The notes: a model not told the origin generated them from the letters alone. 64,000 nucleotides of DNA from Larus michahellis (GCF_964199755.1 NC_133911.1:4429001-4493000), one strand, 5' to 3'. Shown: positions 22,195-34,609, counted from the first letter of the stretch. Numbers and translations: made by a program.

Positions 22195-22275
22195 TACTAA
22201 TTTATTCAACCTTTAGTTAATTAAAGTGGTTGCTTAATTGCCAGGGAGACGCTAATTGCAAATGGTCCCTTCTAT
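22195..22275. promoter_or_regulatory. AT-rich element with homeodomain and POU-like motifs in the KLHL17 3' UTR
   Basis: TTTAGTTAATTAAAGTGG and GACGCTAATTGCAAATGG lie within 80 bases of otherwise GC-richer sequence; ATTGCAAAT resembles an octamer core. It also contains the alternative AATAAA at 22201-22206. Role unknown. Confidence 0.3.
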
Positions 22276-23513
22276 GCTGTTTCCGCTGTACGTACGGTAT
22301 CTCACACATGCACACACACCCACACGTCTATAGAGAACGTCTTCCAGGACAGAGTCATCATCTCATCAACAAATAAGAAAAGTAATTGCTTCCCTTCTGC
22401 TGCCATAAAAGCAGATGGGCTGGGGAATACCAGGGTGGTGTAAAAAATAAAGGGATATGAAGTCATTACAAATTAAAATATTAGCATCCAAACAAAAAAA
22501 GGCAAAAAATTAACAACCAAAAAAGTAATGCCAGGCAATCCTCCTCATTTACAAGGCTGGATCGTTCTTATTTAAGAACCGATACCTTTCCGTAAACCCA
22601 GAATCTGCTTTGCAGAGAGGGGAAGAGCAAACGGGCCGATCCGTTCCCAGCCAAGCTGCGAACCAGGACCACGTGCAGAGAGCAGGCAGCCGCACCGTCG
22701 GCTTGAACCTGGGACAGCAATGCCATGGATGCAAACAAGGTCATCCAACCCATCTGCCCGGCTGGGGACCACCCAGAGCAATGGTCAGCTGGGATCTCAG
22801 CCCACGAGGTGGGGCCGGCTGAGCATGGAAACACTGGAGGGTTCAGGATGCTGCATCCAGTTTTGTCTCCAAACCTCACCTCCTCCAGGCCCTGTCCCTT
22901 AGCTGGGCTTCTTTTGTTTGTGTATTTTAAGGCATCGATTAGACACCATTGAGAACCGTACAGTGGCCTCAGAGTCTTTAACAGTGCACAATAGGCTTGG
23001 TAAAGAGTTTGGCTACAGTGACATTCAGAGGAGCGGTTGCACATTCAGCCGTGTCCCTGGGAGGAGTGCTGTCACCTCTGCCACCCCACAGGACTCCTGG
23101 AAGCCTCCAAGGCTGGCTGTGCTCGTACGTGTGGCACCGGCTGGATCACATGAATCCAAGAAGCAGCAATGGTTTAAAGTTTCCCCTCCCCAAAGAAAAA
23201 TATACGCCCTTTGGGTGAGCGGTGAGATGGGTCTGAACGGAGCAGAGAGCACCCCTTCTCCTCGCCCTCTAGAAGGTGGGTGCTCGTCCAGGAAGCACAT
23301 TTCTAACTGCTGTGGTCGTGCTGATCCGATGTGCGCACCAAGAGTGGGGATGGCTCCGGGGATGGTTCACAGGAGTGCTGAGGCTGGAGGCAGCAGCCAG
23401 TACCTTCGCTCTCCTCCTACAGCGACCGGCTGCCCCGTGGGGCCAGCCACGCTGGCCTAGCGCTCCGCCAGGCGCCCCTGTCCCCTTGAGGTAAGGTAGG
23501 TCCTGATTCTTTG

Positions 23514-23742
23514 TCAAAGGCTCGTCGAAGACACCGACAGGGTGGGCGAGGAGGGGGGCGGGAAGTTGAGGAGTTCCAGCACAGCCACCCCCACGCTGCT
23601 CCGGCGTGTGAACATGCAGGAGGCTGCTACCCACTTGTTGGTTCGGGGGTTGTACTTCTCGATGGAGTTCAGGCTGGAGCTCCCATCGTTGCCCCCCACT
23701 GCGTACAGCCACCCATCCATGGCCACCAGGTCGTGGGTGCTC
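23514..23742 (-). CDS. KLHL17: KLHL17 exon 12 (Kelch blade 6, C-terminus and stop)
   Basis: Acceptor CGTTGCAG. 75 codons plus TGA at 23516-23514, [20 protein letters not shown] through TLSVSSTSL. The last four residues, STSL, fit a class I PDZ ligand. Confidence 0.97.
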
Positions 23743-26700
23743 CTGCAACGACCAGGCAGAGACCACAAGGGCGTGAGGCTCGAACACGGCGTATGTGGGG
23801 TGTGGGGGAGCTTGTCCAGGGCTCTGCCACCCCACAGAAGGGAGTGCTCAGCCTCACAAGTGCCCAGTGAAAATGCATTACTGGGGCTCAAACAGTCAGT
23901 CAGCGGCAGAGTGCAGCATAGCGCCTCAGATATTCCCCTTCGCTCTGATACCCTCCTCCCACTGGAGGAGTGCCACCTCTAAATAACAGGCCCTAGGAGC
24001 TTGGACTTCCAAGCCTTAAATCCTCCCGCAGCCCAGCAGCATCTCCGTGGCCTCAGCCAGCCGTACCAGCTGGTTCTTTACGGCCACGCAGGCTGCTGAG
24101 AATAAAATCCCTCTGCAGAAAACGTCTAATGCAGAATGTCCCCGCTCTGCCCTCCTGGCAGGCACGTACCCATCCCTCACGGCGCAGTGGGGAGCGCGGG
24201 CTGCCTTTGTGGAAGCAGCAGAGAGCCGGCCAAGCCCTGGGACATGGTCTGCAATTTACCGTTCGCAGCGCCAAGCAAGGCAAGGCTCTCTGTGAGATGG
24301 GGTCCCCATTCCTGACTGCCGCAGCTGAGGCTCCCCTGCAGCTCGGGAGGGTGGGAGCAGGGCAGAGCTCCTTACCTACGGATGTTCATGGGCGCCACGC
24401 TCTCCCATGTGTTGGTTTTGGGGTTGTAGCGCTCAACAGAGTTAAGGCAGCTGGTCCCATCATTGCCGCCAGCCACGTAGAGCATCCCCTCCAGCACGGC
24501 CACTCCTGCGCTGCTGCGGCGGCTCAGCATGTTGGCAATGGGCGTCCAGGTGTTGATCTGGGAAGAGGCAATGCTTGTTCGTGAGACAGATGTACGACTC
24601 ATTTTCCACGTACCCCTGCCAACCCAGCCCTGTGATATTAGTCCTTGCTCTAACCACAAACCTCCCCACGTAATGGTCCTCTCCCAGAAAGACTTTCGGA
24701 GGGGATCCCAGTTCTTTCCCTTCGGCTCACCCGCAGGAAGAGCTGCAGGCCCCGGGAGAGACCTCTGCCAACTGGCTCAGGAAAGCACAGCTGGCAGGAG
24801 TCCTGCCATCCCAGGGGCCTGAGCAGAGAGATCTCTGTGCCAGGCCACCAGTCACGTCACAGCTGAATCCCAGCCCGCTCATGGGGGTTGAGCTGTATCT
24901 ATTTCAAATCTGTACAAGTCACAACTGTGGCTTTACAGCTCATGAAAAAGCTCCAGGACCTTCTCTTTGATCTTTTTTTGCAGTGATCTAGCCTGCTCTT
25001 AACAGAGCTGTGAAAAACCAAGCCCAACATATGTGCCCCTGCTAACCGCTCTGGATGTGTGTGCAGCAAGGACCTCAGCTGGAAGCTGCAAACAGCTCAG
25101 GGCATGAACAAGAACTGTTCTTCTTAGAGAACCTGAGCTGGCCTACATGGCAACGGGGACAGGGAGTGTTCTGGTCATTGAAAATCTCAAAGAGACATCT
25201 CGGAGCCTGTACGGATGAGCTTTGGCTCATTTTGCTCTGGATTGCACCCTGGATACTCTGTCCCTGCAGAAGAGCTGGGGAGAGGGCTGATACCCACCCC
25301 ATCTCGTGGTCACGCATGGTGGCTTAAGTCTCCAAGGAGGAAGGCAGGTCTGCGCTGCACAGGCTCGTGTGGGCACACCTTCTGGTCCACTGTTGCTACA
25401 ACACTTTGCTAGGAAGTGGTCACATCTTAAGCTACGGCAGCGGTTTGTAAGAGACCATGCATAGCTGATCTCACTGTCTGCTAAGCTCTCCAGCAACTCC
25501 TGTGGCCCTCCGCTTTCCGCAGGGCCCTTGCAGGCACCCATGAGGAGGGGAGAAGGCAAAGGGTTACCCCGCATGCTCTCTCTTGTATTTACCTGGGGCT
25601 CATACTTTTCTACTGTGGCTAAGTGCGATGAGCTGTCATATCCCCCAACGGCATACAGGTTCCCTTCTGCAAAGACAGTCACACACAGGCACAGGAGTTA
25701 GGTAAAGAGCGTGGCCCCAGCCCCAGCACAGCCTCCCCCAGCCCAGGGTGCCCATGTAGGCATCGGCTGAGCCGCCGTGCCTCCCGCTCCCCAGGCAGCC
25801 GGGCTCCCCCAGCTCCCCCTCCCCGCGCCGCAAGCAGCCGTGTGAAACAGTCATCGGGCAATTTCTCTGCCACGCTGCAAAGCTTCCCAAAGAGCTCGTT
25901 CGCCCGCCGCTTCTTGACCTCCTCATTATGGGAGCTGCAAGCGTTCCCCGCCGGAGCAATGGGTTATTTTTAGCAGCGGAGGCTGGAGCGGGGGAACGCC
26001 AATAAAGGCTGTGGCGGGCAGAGTATGAGCTGGGGATGGAGGGGAGGGAACCTCTGAGTCAGCACTGGGAGCTGAAACCAGAGAACAGGGCAGGGGAGAG
26101 GCACCGTGGGGACACTGAACAGCAGTTTTTGAGATGGTGGGTGCTACCATGGCATCCCCAGGGAGGTCCAACAGCTGCTAGGGTGGAGAGTGGTACTTGC
26201 ATTAACCCCATAACTGCACTAAACAATGAAAACGGCCAGTTTTCACGCTGCATCCTCCTTAAGGACAGAACTCATTCCCCGGAGTCAGGAGACATCACAG
26301 CATTGCAACTAATATTGTAACACCCCTGGTGTTACAGTTTTGACCCCGCAGTACCGCTTGGATCATCAGTAAAGGGATTGTCCTGCTTTCATAATGAAGG
26401 AGTAATAAGGTTGGCCCTTCCTTTCTAGGGATCATGCACAGCCAGCCCTCTTACTCCAAAGTAGAAGGGGCACAAAGGAGCTGAGGAATGAGTTGTAGGT
26501 CCCCTCAGGAGTTGCCACCAGAATGTGATGAAACCCAATTGCTAGGGAGACCGAGGAAGAGGGCAGAGGCAGGGAGTGTGTCAGGACATGGCAGAAGAAT
26601 GGCTGGGCCATTCACAGTTAGGGAATCTAGGAAGAAGGGGCAGGAACTAGAACATCGAAAAGAACCACCAGAAACGCAAGTGACAGTCTGCACAGAAGCC

Positions 26701-29700
26701 AGTCAGGTCCTCATGCCATCACCCACCTAGCGTTGCCACCCGGACGTAGCGTCTCCTGGTGCTCATGGCAGCGATGGATGTCCAGGTGCCTGTCAGAGGG
26801 TCGTACCGCTCTGCGCTGCAGCAGGCAGGGACACAGGAACATAAGGTGTGACACTGGCAAAGCCCAGGTCAAAACTCTTTGCCACAGACCCTCAGGGGCA
26901 GCTCCCAAGGAAGCTTGGGAATAGACAGGGAAAATGGAGGGAAGAACTGACAAAGCCTGCATTCTGTTGTGGCAGAGGGTTAGAAAATGGGTCTTCCCCT
27001 GAAGAAACACTGCCTGGGCCAAAGACGCTGCATGACAGAGCTGAATTGCGAGACGTCTACTCTGGGGCCGGTCCATCTGTCAGGAGTAGGCTTTGTGGGC
27101 TCCCCAGCCGCCCAGCTCCAAGGACAGTGCATGCAAGAGCAGCAGAGGAGCCTGGTGCAAGGCAATCCCTACCTGTTCAGGCATGAGGCCCCGTCGTACC
27201 CCCCAGCAGCATAGAGAAGCCCGTGAAGCGCTGCTACACCCAGGCAGCTCCTCCTGGTGCCCATGGAGACCTCAGGTTGCCAGGAATTGGTGACAGGATC
27301 GTAGGATTCCACTGTGGCCAAATCAGAGGTCCCATCATAGCTGCAGGGAGAAAAAGGGAGAACGTGTGAGACCTGGGAAGCCTGGTGTCGCAGGTGGGGC
27401 TGTGGGCTGGTTCTACAGCTCTGGAGCTGGCCAAGAGCCTTGGGTCCCTGTCACCACCCCTCCCCTCTCCCCCCTGCCCAGCTTCCTCCAGGCAGAGCGC
27501 ACCAAAGCACTTGTTGGAAGCGCAGAGCCCTTAGCGGAGATCTCCTGGGGGTCTGCAAAGAAAGAGGGTCTCAGAGGACCCCGTACAGAGGGCCAGAGGT
27601 GGCCTGGGGAGTTAGCAGGGTCTTAACGGCCGGCAGCATAGGGCTAAGGGACGTGGGAGGAAACAGGGCAAGTCCAGGACATGGCCACCACTAAGCTGAG
27701 AGCTAGCAAACTCACTGCTCCCAACCACAGGGGCAGGGAAGTAGTTTTCCGTTGTTACTCCTGCAGTTAGACACCGGATTTCTTCACCCGGAGGCTGGCC
27801 ATCTCTGCTCCCAGAGCAGCTCTGTGCCGTGCTCGCCATCGGCTCTGTGCAGAGGCTGCCGACAGCATCCCTGCCAGCTCCCCACCACGGCCCCACGTCC
27901 TCCTTACCCGCCCACGGCGTACAGCTTGTTCCCAATGGCAGCGACGCCCACTCTGGCCCTGCGAGTCGACATGGAGGCCACCATGTGCCACCGGTCCGTC
28001 CGCGTGTCATAGGCCTCGCAGTCCCCATGGATGGCGAACAGGCTCCCCCCACCTGCGCACGGGATGGCAAACAGAGCAAACAACAGCCCCAAGGCCCCGG
28101 GAAGGAGTGCGCAGATCCGTGAGGGCACGGCGGGGCCTTACCCACAGCAAAGAGGACAGTGCTGGCCCCCTCACAGCGCCGCGGCCTCGTCCTGCTGTTG
28201 CTGAGGACCCCTCTCTGCTCCGGCATGAGGTGGTACTTGAGGGCTTCAATCAGCAGGTCCTTGCACTCCGAGTGGTGCCGCACCAGCAGCTCCGTGTCCA
28301 CGTTGCTCATGAGGAAGTCCCGGCTCAGCAGCGGCAGCCGCACGCACTTCATGAGCTGAGGGGAGAGGAGCTGCGTCCCATCGGCAGGGTGGGAAGGGTT
28401 CCTCCCAGTGCTGCCCACACATCTCCCCTACAAACCCCGGGACCCTGGCAAGGCTGGCTCCACCTGGACATGGCATCCTGCTCACTTGGCAGGACAGACA
28501 CCCGGTGACGAAGGGCAGCAATTCAACCTTACTGTCCCTGTAGAACTAGGAGCCCTCAGCGTGGCCATGACATGCCCCACAGCCACCCCAGACCCCCACC
28601 CAGACCCCTGCCCATATCCACATCCTCTTCCAGCACTCGTGGTACAAGTAACAATCCTCGCTGCAGGGCTGCAGAGCCCAGAGACCACCACTTTCCATCC
28701 ATCATGCCCCACGTTGCCTGCATTGCCCACAGGAGGGATGTTTGAGTGCAAACAACCAGCAAAGGTGGAGACAGAACTTCTCTAGGGTCAAGCCCCAGGG
28801 CTGGTGGAAACCCAGGGGAAACCCTCAGACAGAGTCTTCCTCATCCTGCCTCAGCCTTCAGGAGGACACCTGGGGATGGTTCCTCTGAGGACACCTAGGG
28901 ATGCTTCCTCCCACCGCTTTCACCTGCCTGGAAGCACCAGAGCGGTGGGATGACAGGAAGCCTTGGCTGCCACAGGCACCGCCAGCCTCTACTGCAGTGC
29001 CAGGCTGCACCCATGAGAGGGTGCCCAAGCTGTGCCAAGCACTGGCAGCCCCGCAGGAAAGGGCTTAACCACGTCTTCTCCAGTCGCACCTTTGGCAGGC
29101 AGGAGGCTCGCAGATCCAAGTGCCGAGGTGCAGATGCAGAGAGACAAAAGCACGAGCTAAAAGAAGTCCGTGCTCAAATTTGCCTGAGGTTTTTGTTTGA
29201 GGATGCACGTGAAAGCCCAGGGAGTCTGCAGGCAGGGCTGACCTCTCCTGCCGCCCACACCCTCGGAGCTCGGCGTGCCCAAGCTGCCAGGGGTCAGACA
29301 GGGCATCCCCCTCAGTTATGTCGATAGTTTGGACTTCACTCTGGGAGACTGAACTCTCTCAGCAACACCCTCATCTATGCCTGGACTGGAAGCGGCATGT
29401 CAGGGACCTGCTGTCCCTGCCCTCCGGCCAACCTGCAGCTTCCTTCAGCTGCATCTCCACCCAGACCAGGCACTCAGAGCTGGCGGGCAGAACCTTCCCC
29501 AGCAGACTCACCCTGGGGACATGCTGTCTTCTGCTGTCCACATCATGTTTGACCCAGCTGAGCACAGCCCGGTACACCTCCTCCTCCGATGGCACATTGA
29601 GGCTGTCACTAGAAATGAGGTCCAGCACCTGCAGAGCGGGGTGGAAAGGTCAAGTGTCGGTTGGTACGGTTTGGGAGGAAAGGACACATTCACACCCCCA

Positions 29701-32099
29701 CGTAACCGGCCCAGCAGAACAGCACTGGCAAGGGCAGAGCCACTGCCTCCTGTAGATGCTGGCAGTTAAGGGATGTAGAGTTACTCTCTCTCACTGGATG
29801 CAGAAAGATCCAAAGGGCAGCAGGGTCTCCAAACCAGGCAGGTGCAGCTGTGCCTTTCCTCTCCCTGCAGCTCTGGTGTGGAGACAGCTCTGCCCTCCAT
29901 CACCCTCCTTGGCTCCTTCCCCCCTTTCTGTGTCTGAAGCTGCTGCAATGCCTGACACTTCCAATCCACATCAGTGAGAGCAGGCAGACGACTCTGCTCG
30001 CACGCGTCCCTTCAATATTTCATGGGATAGAGAGCCAGCTGCCCTCGCTGTTCCCAGCACGCTCACTTCACTTGACAAGGACTATGGAGATGGAGCAAGC
30101 GGAGATACGTACCCTCCCCTTGCTGCCACACACCCCACTGCCCCAAGAATGGGTGAAGGGAGGTGTCTGTGTCCTGGTGAGGGACTGTACAGGGTTGGGT
30201 GACGCAGAGCAAGGACTGGGAATGCCTGTGGACCAGGGCACAGCACCCTGCAGGCAGTGATGAGCCAGGGGCCATACTGGCACCACACGAAGAGCCGCAG
30301 GGTACATTAGCTGAGCTCTGAACTAAACATCACAGGGCAGCCAGGACTCACTCCTTGGCCCGTGTCCCCAGGGAGAGGGCAGTACGCTCGGGGCTCACGT
30401 GGCAAGCACCAGCGACAGCAATTATCCTCCGTGCTACCTTCCCCTCCCTATTTCACATGGGATTAAGCTCGTTCTTTGACAGCACTCTTCCCATGGATTG
30501 TCTCTCCATTGAACAGAGAGGACCAAAGCACAGAATTTGGGTACATTCCCCTGCCAAACCCTGTCCCCACATTGCAGGTGCCTTGGGCTCTTGATGTGCA
30601 CGCTGTGCCTTCCAGGACAGGGCACGAAAAGTCTCACCACACTCAGACCTTCACACTCCCGTCAGGGCCTCACCTGTTTAAGAGGCAGCAACATGAACTC
30701 CTCGGTCTTGGACACCTCCACGAAGTGTTGGAGGACATACTTGTGCGCAGACTTGAGGAGGTCACTGCAGGAGTGCGTGTCAGCAAAACCCCGGATCCCC
30801 AGGCAGTTGGATGGGTCGAGCTGGCTGAGGAGGAACTTGCAGCAAGCATCCCGCACACCATTGAGCTGAAGCAGGCTGGCAGCAGGAAGAAGTGTCTGGC
30901 AGTGGAAAAGAATGGGGGAAAAGAGAGTTTCCAGGGCAAGGAAACTATTTTCACCCTTGTCTCACTGCAAGTCAACAACAGAACAGGCTTACTGAGCACC
31001 TGCAGCTACACAGGTGCAGAGAGGTCAAAGCGTTCGTTGTTTCCAACAGGACTAAGCTAAAGAAGAGCTGAGAAGGACACCCGTAAGCCCCCACAGGGCA
31101 AGGAAATGGCAGGAGAATGGCAGATGCCCAGGACTAGACCTGGCCATAGCATATGCTTTGAGGAGCCATTCCCAGCCACAGAAGACACGCGTCCGGGTGC
31201 AGGGGAGCAGAACTCCCTGACCACCACTAGATGCAGGTGCCATCACAGAACAACAGCTGAAAGTGCTGAGCAGAAGGAGAGAAGAGCCCCCAGGAGGCAT
31301 GTCTCATACAGAATGGCTTTGTGGAGAAGACAGATTTGGGGGGAAGGTCCTACCTGCACGTTCCCCTCGCCCACCACGATCTCAGCCGTGTAAGCGTACT
31401 GCACCAGCTGCTCCAGGGCCTGGGGGTCAATGTCATGCAGCGTCACGTGGGTCTGGCGGCTCTCACTCATCTCATCTGGGGTAACACAGATACTAGACAT
31501 GAACAAAGTCCCACAGCAGGATTGTTTCCCCACAGGAAGACTTGACCACGCATGGAACAAGCCACATCACCCACCACAGCCCAGGAAGGCCTCCTGCCCT
31601 CCTCTTTGCATGGAGAAGGAGAGATATACTCTAGGGAATGGGGTCCACGTCTGCAGGGTGGGCACCAAGACACCTGTGCGGGGCATTACGGGCACAGGGC
31701 TTCATGAAAGGGAGCCAAATGAGGAACATTATCGCACTTGCTCACAGAGGTGATACACAGGCACCATATTTCCATAGGAGAGGGCAGTGAGAATAGGGAA
31801 CACGACAGAAAGGGAAGGGGATTGCAGGGAGGAGAGGGTTTGAAGAGCAAGGAGACCCTGGCGGTGGGGAAGAGAGGACACTACTTGCTTGTGAACATGG
31901 CGTGGAAGTACGGGCTGCAGGACGCCAGCACCACCTTGTGGGCCTTGATCTCCTTGGTGCCCACATGGAGCACAATGTCGCAGAGCAGCCCACGCTGTCG
32001 CATGCGGTTCATGCACACGAAGGCATCGTGGTAGTGCCGCTTGGAGTTGTGGGAGATGCTGTGGCCATCGCGGTTGAGGAGCTGCATGCCTCCTTCCAT
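23514..32099 (-). CDS. KLHL17: KLHL17, kelch-like family member 17 (actinfilin), complete coding region, interrupted by introns
   Basis: Eleven coding exons encode 590 residues: join of 32099-31889, 31475-31354, 30895-30674, 29628-29512, 28355-28142, 28052-27908, 27340-27173, 26815-26727, 25666-25593, 24557-24376 and 23742-23514. Order: BTB domain (about residues 35-110, with [20 protein letters not shown]), BACK domain (about 115-245), and six Kelch blades (about 295-575) with repeated AVGGYDG/AGGNDG turns. The C-terminus is SVSSTSL. The match to recalled human KLHL17 is close throughout. Known role: binds F-actin and acts as a CUL3 adaptor that targets kainate receptor subunit GluK2 for degradation at synapses. 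The start at 32099 has a strong context (GCCATGG) and lacks the human 52-residue N-terminal extension. The first intron has a GC donor. Confidence 0.97.
24376..24557 (-). CDS. KLHL17: KLHL17 exon 11 (Kelch blades 4-5)
   Basis: Acceptor CTTCCCAG, donor CGTAG|GTAAGG. 60 codons plus two bases, [18 protein letters not shown] through SVAPMNIR. Confidence 0.97.
25593..25666 (-). CDS. KLHL17: KLHL17 exon 10 (Kelch blade 4)
   Basis: Acceptor GTCTTTGCAG, donor CAG|GTAAAT. 24 codons, [20 protein letters not shown] to YEPQ. The split codon makes Glu where human KLHL17 has Asp, as I recall. Confidence 0.97.
26727..26815 (-). CDS. KLHL17: KLHL17 exon 9 (Kelch blade 3)
   Basis: Acceptor CTGCTGCAG, donor CTAG|GTGGGT. 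29 codons, [17 protein letters not shown] through VRVATL, with split Ser before and split Glu after. Confidence 0.97.
27173..27340 (-). CDS. KLHL17: KLHL17 exon 8 (Kelch blades 2-3)
   Basis: Acceptor TCCCTGCAG, donor AACAG|GTAGGG. 55 codons, [16 protein letters not shown] through [10 protein letters not shown]. Confidence 0.97.
27908..28052 (-). CDS. KLHL17: KLHL17 exon 7 (Kelch blade 1)
   Basis: Acceptor TGCGCAG, donor GG|GTAAGG. 47 codons, [17 protein letters not shown] through GNKLYAVG. The preceding intron is only 89 bases. Confidence 0.97.
28142..28355 (-). CDS. KLHL17: KLHL17 exon 6 (end of BACK, first Kelch strand)
   Basis: Acceptor CCCCTCAG, donor GTGG|GTAAGG. 71 codons plus one base, [15 protein letters not shown] through [11 protein letters not shown]. 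Includes the conserved arginine-rich [10 protein letters not shown]. Confidence 0.97.
29512..29628 (-). CDS. KLHL17: KLHL17 exon 5 (BACK domain)
   Basis: Acceptor CTCTGCAG, donor AGG|GTGAGT, 39 codons in phase 0. Encodes [20 protein letters not shown] through RRQHVPR. Confidence 0.97.
30674..30895 (-). CDS. KLHL17: KLHL17 exon 4 (BACK domain)
   Basis: Acceptor CACTGCCAG, donor CAG|GTGAGG, 74 codons in phase 0. Encodes [20 protein letters not shown] through [10 protein letters not shown]. Confidence 0.97.
31354..31475 (-). CDS. KLHL17: KLHL17 exon 3 (end of BTB)
   Basis: Acceptor TTACCCCAG, donor CAG|GTAGGA. Encodes [20 protein letters not shown] through IVVGEGNVQ, 40 codons after two bases of the split Asn. 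Confidence 0.97.
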
Positions 32100-32101
32100 G
32101 G
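31889..32101 (-). CDS. KLHL17: KLHL17 exon 2 (first coding exon; start of BTB)
   Basis: Acceptor CACCTGCAG, two non-coding bases, then ATG at 32099-32097. It encodes [20 protein letters not shown] and on to [10 protein letters not shown], then one base of a split Asn. The donor is ACAA|GCAAGT; only the GC site keeps the frame and gives the expected FTNEMSES. Confidence 0.95.
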
Positions 32102-34609
32102 CTGCAGGTGGTAGATGGTGGGATTTCCCTTCTCACCAGCACTGCCACGGGAGAAAACCAAAGCATTATCCAGGCAGGAACAGCTCTAGTCCCAGACAAT
32201 TCCCATGGCCCCCATGTATGCCTGCCACTGCTCAGAGACCCTGCACCAGAACAGCTCCTGTCTAACCAGCCCCTGACAGGGAAACATCATCCTGCTCATA
32301 AACCAGCAATGGGGAGGAGACAGTCCCTGGAAGATCACAAGTATTGCAAAGCGATGCTAAGACTCTTCTCTGTTCTGTGACACTCACTGCTTCCCAGCTG
32401 TGTTCACCTTTGGATCGATATCCTCCTCACCTGCCTTCAGAAGGGTACTGCTCTACAACATACGTGCTCACACTGGTTTTTCCTTGAAGTTGCACCATCT
32501 CCAAATCAGCCTAACAAGGTGCATTTCCACGTAACAGAAGCAGAAGCATTCATTGATCTTAGAAGTCCCACCAGGGCATGCCAGTCCTGCATTGATCAAA
32601 CACAGCTTAAACAGACCACTGGAGACAGCAAGCATGACAACTCTGATCAGCCTAAACAAAAAATAATCGTGAATCCCATATCCTAAAAGGCAAGAGTGAT
32701 GGTATGGACCACAGATCTTTGAGCGGCGGCTGTTTCCCTCCAGCTTCCAGAGGATGCTAGGAGATTTATAATGGACGCACCTGACTTCAAAAGTTCAGTT
32801 CAGAGAGCTGCTGTCTTTCCTGTGTCCACACAATTCGGGAGGATAAGGCAAAGGGCAAAGGCAATGGCAGCACAGAGCTCTACAGTCCCAGAAGAGAACC
32901 CTGCAGACCAGGGCTTTGACTCTTCCTGCCATTTTATATTTCAGGAGAGGCTGGGGATTCCCAGGTGGTCAGTTAGGGAACAAGAAACATACACCTTAAC
33001 ATCCTGATCTCCACCTCCCTCCAGTGGCCTCTACCCAGGCACGTCCAGCCTCACCAGAGCCTCCAGGCTGCCCCAAACGGTCCTGCTCCGGCACCGCAGA
33101 CTCTGCGCGAGCCTGGTGGGCAAAGCAGAGCTCCTACATCTCCCTGGAAGCAGCTCCAGCTGGGAGCCTGGCTGTCCTTCCAAGAGGTACCTTTGAACTT
33201 CAGGTGGTTTTGGTTTGACAAGGCTGACAGGAGGGACAGACAGTAAAAAAAAAAAAAGGGATGCCGATGAGCCAGCTGGGACCCGATGCAGAACTTGGTC
33301 TGCACATACACGGAGCGTGGAGTGGGACAGTCCTTCCAGTCTGGGACAAGCCAGGCAGGGAGCAGGAGTATAAACATGATCGGCTTGTAGAAAACAAAAA
33401 TTGCCTAATCAAAGAATAAAGGCATTTATTTGAGCAAAGATGTTTTCTCTTTCCATGCTCTCTGCAGCTAGGCTGCTCATGGTGTTTCAAAAGGCGTTTG
33501 ACTGTCTCCCTGCCAGCAGCACCCGAAGGAACGGTGGGGGAGTGAAGAGAGAATGACTGAGCAGCAGGAGGAAGGAGGGGGAAGGAGCAGAAGAAAAAGG
33601 CAGCTTGAAAGGAAAATAAAAAAAAGCCCGTGTGCTGCACTCGCGCGCCTGCCCCCGCATCCCTGCGGCGAGAGAATCCCCTCAGCCTCCGTGCTCCTCA
33701 CGACACCTACACGTCGCCAGCCATGACGAGCCTAAAAATAGAAACCCACCATGCTGTGCCTGCTCAGCCACGAATGCAGCCATCTATTCGTTTTTAAATA
33801 GCAATTGTATCGTGTACTAGAGTCTGGGGGAGGAAAAAAGATGAATAAACATCTTTCCCGAGCAGGAAAGAAGCCTGCATTGCCCTCTTGTATTTGCATC
33901 ATCCTGCGTGGTATGAGATTCCTCATCTCGCTGTCAGCGAGGAAGACTCACGGGCGCACAACAAAGACAACGCCTGTTGATGCTTTCCAGCAATGTGTAG
34001 GACGCCGTTGTGCCCTCAACAGGGAAGAAGCGCCCGTGAGTTAACTGGCCTTCTCCTCCCACAGCCCTCAGCCAAGCTTTTTAGAGAGCTGCAGCATCCC
34101 TAGGACACCCTCGGGACACTGCTGGATGAGAGGTGCCCACAAAAGGGCTGTTTTTTTTAAAGATGCTAATAGTAATTAGTATCTCTACCTGGGCTCAAGA
34201 GCTCCTTTCCCAGACCTGGTTTAGTGGCAGAAAGTGGATGGTGCTTTCTCACCTTTATTCCCCTCCTTAGCTGCAAGCCCAAGGGTCTTCCTGATCTGCT
34301 CGAGCTGGTTTATCTTTTTAATACACTGCCGAGCGTACTTCCCCCCATTAGTATTTAAATCACCCCCATCTCTAATTGAGAGCACCCACCTCACCCCTCC
34401 TGGTAGCAAGGGGTGGAAGCTCCCAGCTGCGCAGCAGTGGAAGGACCCGGGGGACAATGCAGGACAGGACAGAGGAGCAGGGAGAAGATGGGACTGGCGG
34501 ACGGGGGGCAGCACACAACTCTGCTCCAGCGGTCAGGGGAGAGACACAGAGGGCACAAGAGACTGAAGGTTGCTGTCGCCTGTGCGTTGGCATCACCGTA
34601 ATCAAACGC

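Larger units (their letters stand above)
20158..23513 (-). other. KLHL17: KLHL17 3' untranslated region (predicted)
   Basis: No further exon is expected after the stop codon at 23514-23516. The first well-placed poly(A) signal with a plausible downstream context is at 20181-20186, giving about 3.3 kb of 3' UTR. A nearer AATAAA (22201-22206) could give a shorter form, and another lies at 18777-18782. Confidence 0.45.
23743..31888 (-). other. KLHL17 introns between coding exons
   Basis: Ten introns separate the eleven coding exons. They range from 89 bases (28053-28141) to about 1.16 kb (28356-29511); 24558-25592, 25667-26726 and 29629-30673 are each about 1 kb. They are GC-rich, and I see no CR1 copy, RNA gene or extra Kelch exon in them. 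Confidence 0.7.

Noticed and set aside
27612-28418. 268-residue minus-strand open frame
   Set aside because: Contains KLHL17 exon 6 (28142-28355) and then reads into the 89-base intron and beyond in a wrong frame.
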